A stretch of DNA of 47,338 nt. Origin: Sphingopyxis granuli NBRC 100800 (GTDB taxonomy: Bacteria; Pseudomonadota; Alphaproteobacteria; Sphingomonadales; Sphingomonadaceae). The notes below the pieces were generated by a model. It was not told where the DNA came from, did no database searches, and saw only the letters and a program-made list of their open reading frames with translations. The stretch spans positions 1-47,338 of the forward strand of contig NZ_BCUA01000026.1 of NCBI RefSeq assembly GCF_001591045.1, given 5' to 3'. Below are positions 36,601 to 39,600 of the stretch, piece after piece. Numbering within the stretch: the first letter of the stretch is position 1; every line of letters begins with the position of its first letter. A program made the translations under genes and the position numbers.

Positions 36601-39600
36601 GAGACGCTGAGCCAGATCTTCCTGCTCGACGCCGTGCGCTTCACCGCCGTGAAGTCGGGCTCGCCGATCCTGCTCGACCCCAGGGACATGGTGACGACGT
36701 CGGCGGTGGAACCGCTGACCGCGGACCAGCTCGCGCCGATCGTCACCGCGGCGCAGGCGCGCTGGGTCGCGTCGGGGCTGATCGATGGCGCGGGCGCCGC
36801 GCTCGACCGGATCACCGTCGAGATCGGCGAACTGCCCGACGGCGCGCTCGCCCGGTTCGAGAACGGCGTCATCACGATCGACGCGGATGCCGCGGGGCGC
36901 GGCTGGTTCGTCGATGCGACGCCGATGGACGACGCGGAATATGAGGGCGGAACGCTGGCCCAGCTGCTCGCCGCCGCGCTGGGCAGCGAAGCCGAGGGCA
37001 AGGTCGACCTGCTGACCGTCGTGATGCACGAGATGGGGCATGCGCTGCGGCTCGACGACGTGCCGACCAGCCAGCCGACGCGGTTGATGACCGAGATGAT
37101 CCGGCTCGGCGAACGGCGCCTGCCGAGCGCCGCCGATGTGCCCGACGCGACGAAGCCCGCGACGCCGCAGGGCGACACCGGCACGCCGCCGCCGACGATC
37201 ACCCTGTCGTCGACACCGGGCGGCGCGGGCGTGCTCGCGGTCCCGCCGGGCAGCGGACTGCCGCTGGCGTCGGGACCCGTGGTCACCACGCTCGCCAACG
37301 GCGATTTCGCCGCCGCAGGCGGCTGGAGCGCCTTCGGCGGCGCGAGCGTCACGGGCGGCGAGGGCGTGCTTGCCGAGGACGGGCGCTATCTGTCCTATCT
37401 GCGCCAGGCCTTCGCCATTCCCGACGGCGCGACGGAGATCAGCTTCGTCATCCGTTCGGCCACGCTCGGCACCAACGGCAGCCTGCCGCCCGACGCGTTC
37501 GAGGTCGCGCTGCTCGATCCGGTCACCGGCCGGTCTCTGCTCGGAGCACTCGACGGGCTGGACCTGACCGATGCGTTCCTCAACCTGCAGGCCGACGGGA
37601 CGCTGCATCTTGCGCAGGGGGTCAGCGTAACCGGGACGCCCGGCAGCGGGTCGGCGGTCGTGACCGTGTCGCTGCTCGGCGTGGCGCGCGGCAACGGCGC
37701 CCTGCTGTCGTTCGACCTGATCGGCATGGGCGATCAGGACAGCCGCGTCGTCATCGACGATGTGACCTTCCGCACCGTGCCCAACCAGGCGCCGGTCGCG
37801 GTCGACGACGCCGTGGAAGTCGATGAGGACGGTTCTGTCCTGATCGATATGCTCGCCAACGACAGCGATGCCGACGGCGATGCGCTGACCGTCGCCATCC
37901 TGACCGGCCCGACGCGCGGCACGCTGTTGCCGCCGACGGTGCCGGGCGGGCCGTGGACCTATGTGCCCGATGCCGATTTCTTCGGGACCGACAGCTTTAC
38001 CTACACGATCACCGACGGGCTGAGCGCACCGGTCTCCGCGACCGTTTCGATCACCGTCAACCCGGTGAACGATGCACCGGTTCTGGAGCCGGTGGCGAAC
38101 CGCAGCGTGGTCGAAGGCACGGCGCTGTCGGTGCAGCTTGCCGCGACCGATGTCGACGATGCGGCGGCGGCGCTGACCTGGACGCTCGTCGAAGGGCCGG
38201 CCGGGATGACGCTGTCGTCGAACGGCCTGCTCGCCTGGACGGCGGCGGGGCTGGGCGACCGGACCGTGACGGTTCGCGTCACCGATGCCGCTGGCCTGTC
38301 GGCCGAACGCAGCTTCCTGCTTCGGGTGACGCCGGTCGGCAACGAAACCCCGGTTCTGGCGCCGATCGCGCCGCAGAGCGTCGAACAGGGCAAGGCGCTG
38401 ACCGTGCCGCTGTCGGCGAGCGACGCCGATGACGCGGCGGAGACGCTGGTCTGGTCGCTGGTCAGCGGTCCCGCGGGTGCGACCGTGGGAGCCGATGGCG
38501 TGTTCCATTGGGTCGCGACCGGCGCGGCCGGGCCGCGCGAGGTGGTGGTGCGCGTAACCGATCCGAAGGGCGCGTTCAGCGAGCAACGCTTCACCATCAC
38601 CGTGGCGGCGGCGGCCAACGAAGCACCGGTGCTGGCGCCGATCCCCGCGCAGAGCATAGAGCGCGGGCGGCTGCTGAACGTCGCGCTGTCGGCGAGCGAT
38701 GCCGACGACGCGGCGGAGACGCTGGTTTATAGCCTCGTCAGCGGTCCCGCAGGGGCGCGGGTGACGGCGGACGGGCGGTTCGAGTGGATCGCCGCGGGCG
38801 CCGCCGACACGCAGATGGTGACGGTGCGCGTGACCGATCCCAAGGGGGCGTTCAGCGAGCAGAGCTTTGCCATTGCCCTGCTTGCCAGTTCCAACCTGCC
38901 GCCGGTGATCTCCCCCGTGGCGGACGTCGCGGTGGATGAAGGGCAGGCCGTTTCGGTCCAGCTGGCCGCCAGCGATCCCGATGGCGACGCGAGTGCGCTC
39001 GTCTGGACGCTGGTGTCGGGGCCGGAAGGAGCAAGCGTCGACGCCAACGGCCGGTTCACCTGGCAGGCGCTCGACGGCGATGCGACGGTGCCGGTCGTCG
39101 TCCGCGTGACCGATGCGGGCGGCGCGTCGGCCGAACTCGCCTTTGCCATCGCAGTCCGCGACGTCGCGCCGACGCTGTCGGTGACCGGTGAGGCGACGGG
39201 GCAGGTCGCGCAGAGCTACACCGTGCTGCTCGGCGCCATCGACCCCGGTCAGGACACGCCGATCGAGTGGATCATCGACTGGGGCGACGGCTCTACGCCG
39301 ACGCGGATCGTCGGCACCGCCACGGCGGCAAGCCACGACTATGCGGTGGCGGGCAACTATGTCGTCCGGGCGACACTGGTCAACGAGGATGGCAGCTTTG
39401 CCGCCGTGCCGCTGGCGCTGTCGATCGCCGATCAGCCGCAGACGCCGCCGCTTCAGGTGACGCAGGCGACGATCGCCGACGGTATCCTGACGATCCGCTT
39501 CTCGCAGCCGCTGGGCGCCGAGCAGGCCGGGCGGACGGTGACGCTGGTCGGCGAGCGCTTCGGGGCGATTGCGGCGACGATCCGTTACGACGCCGATGGA

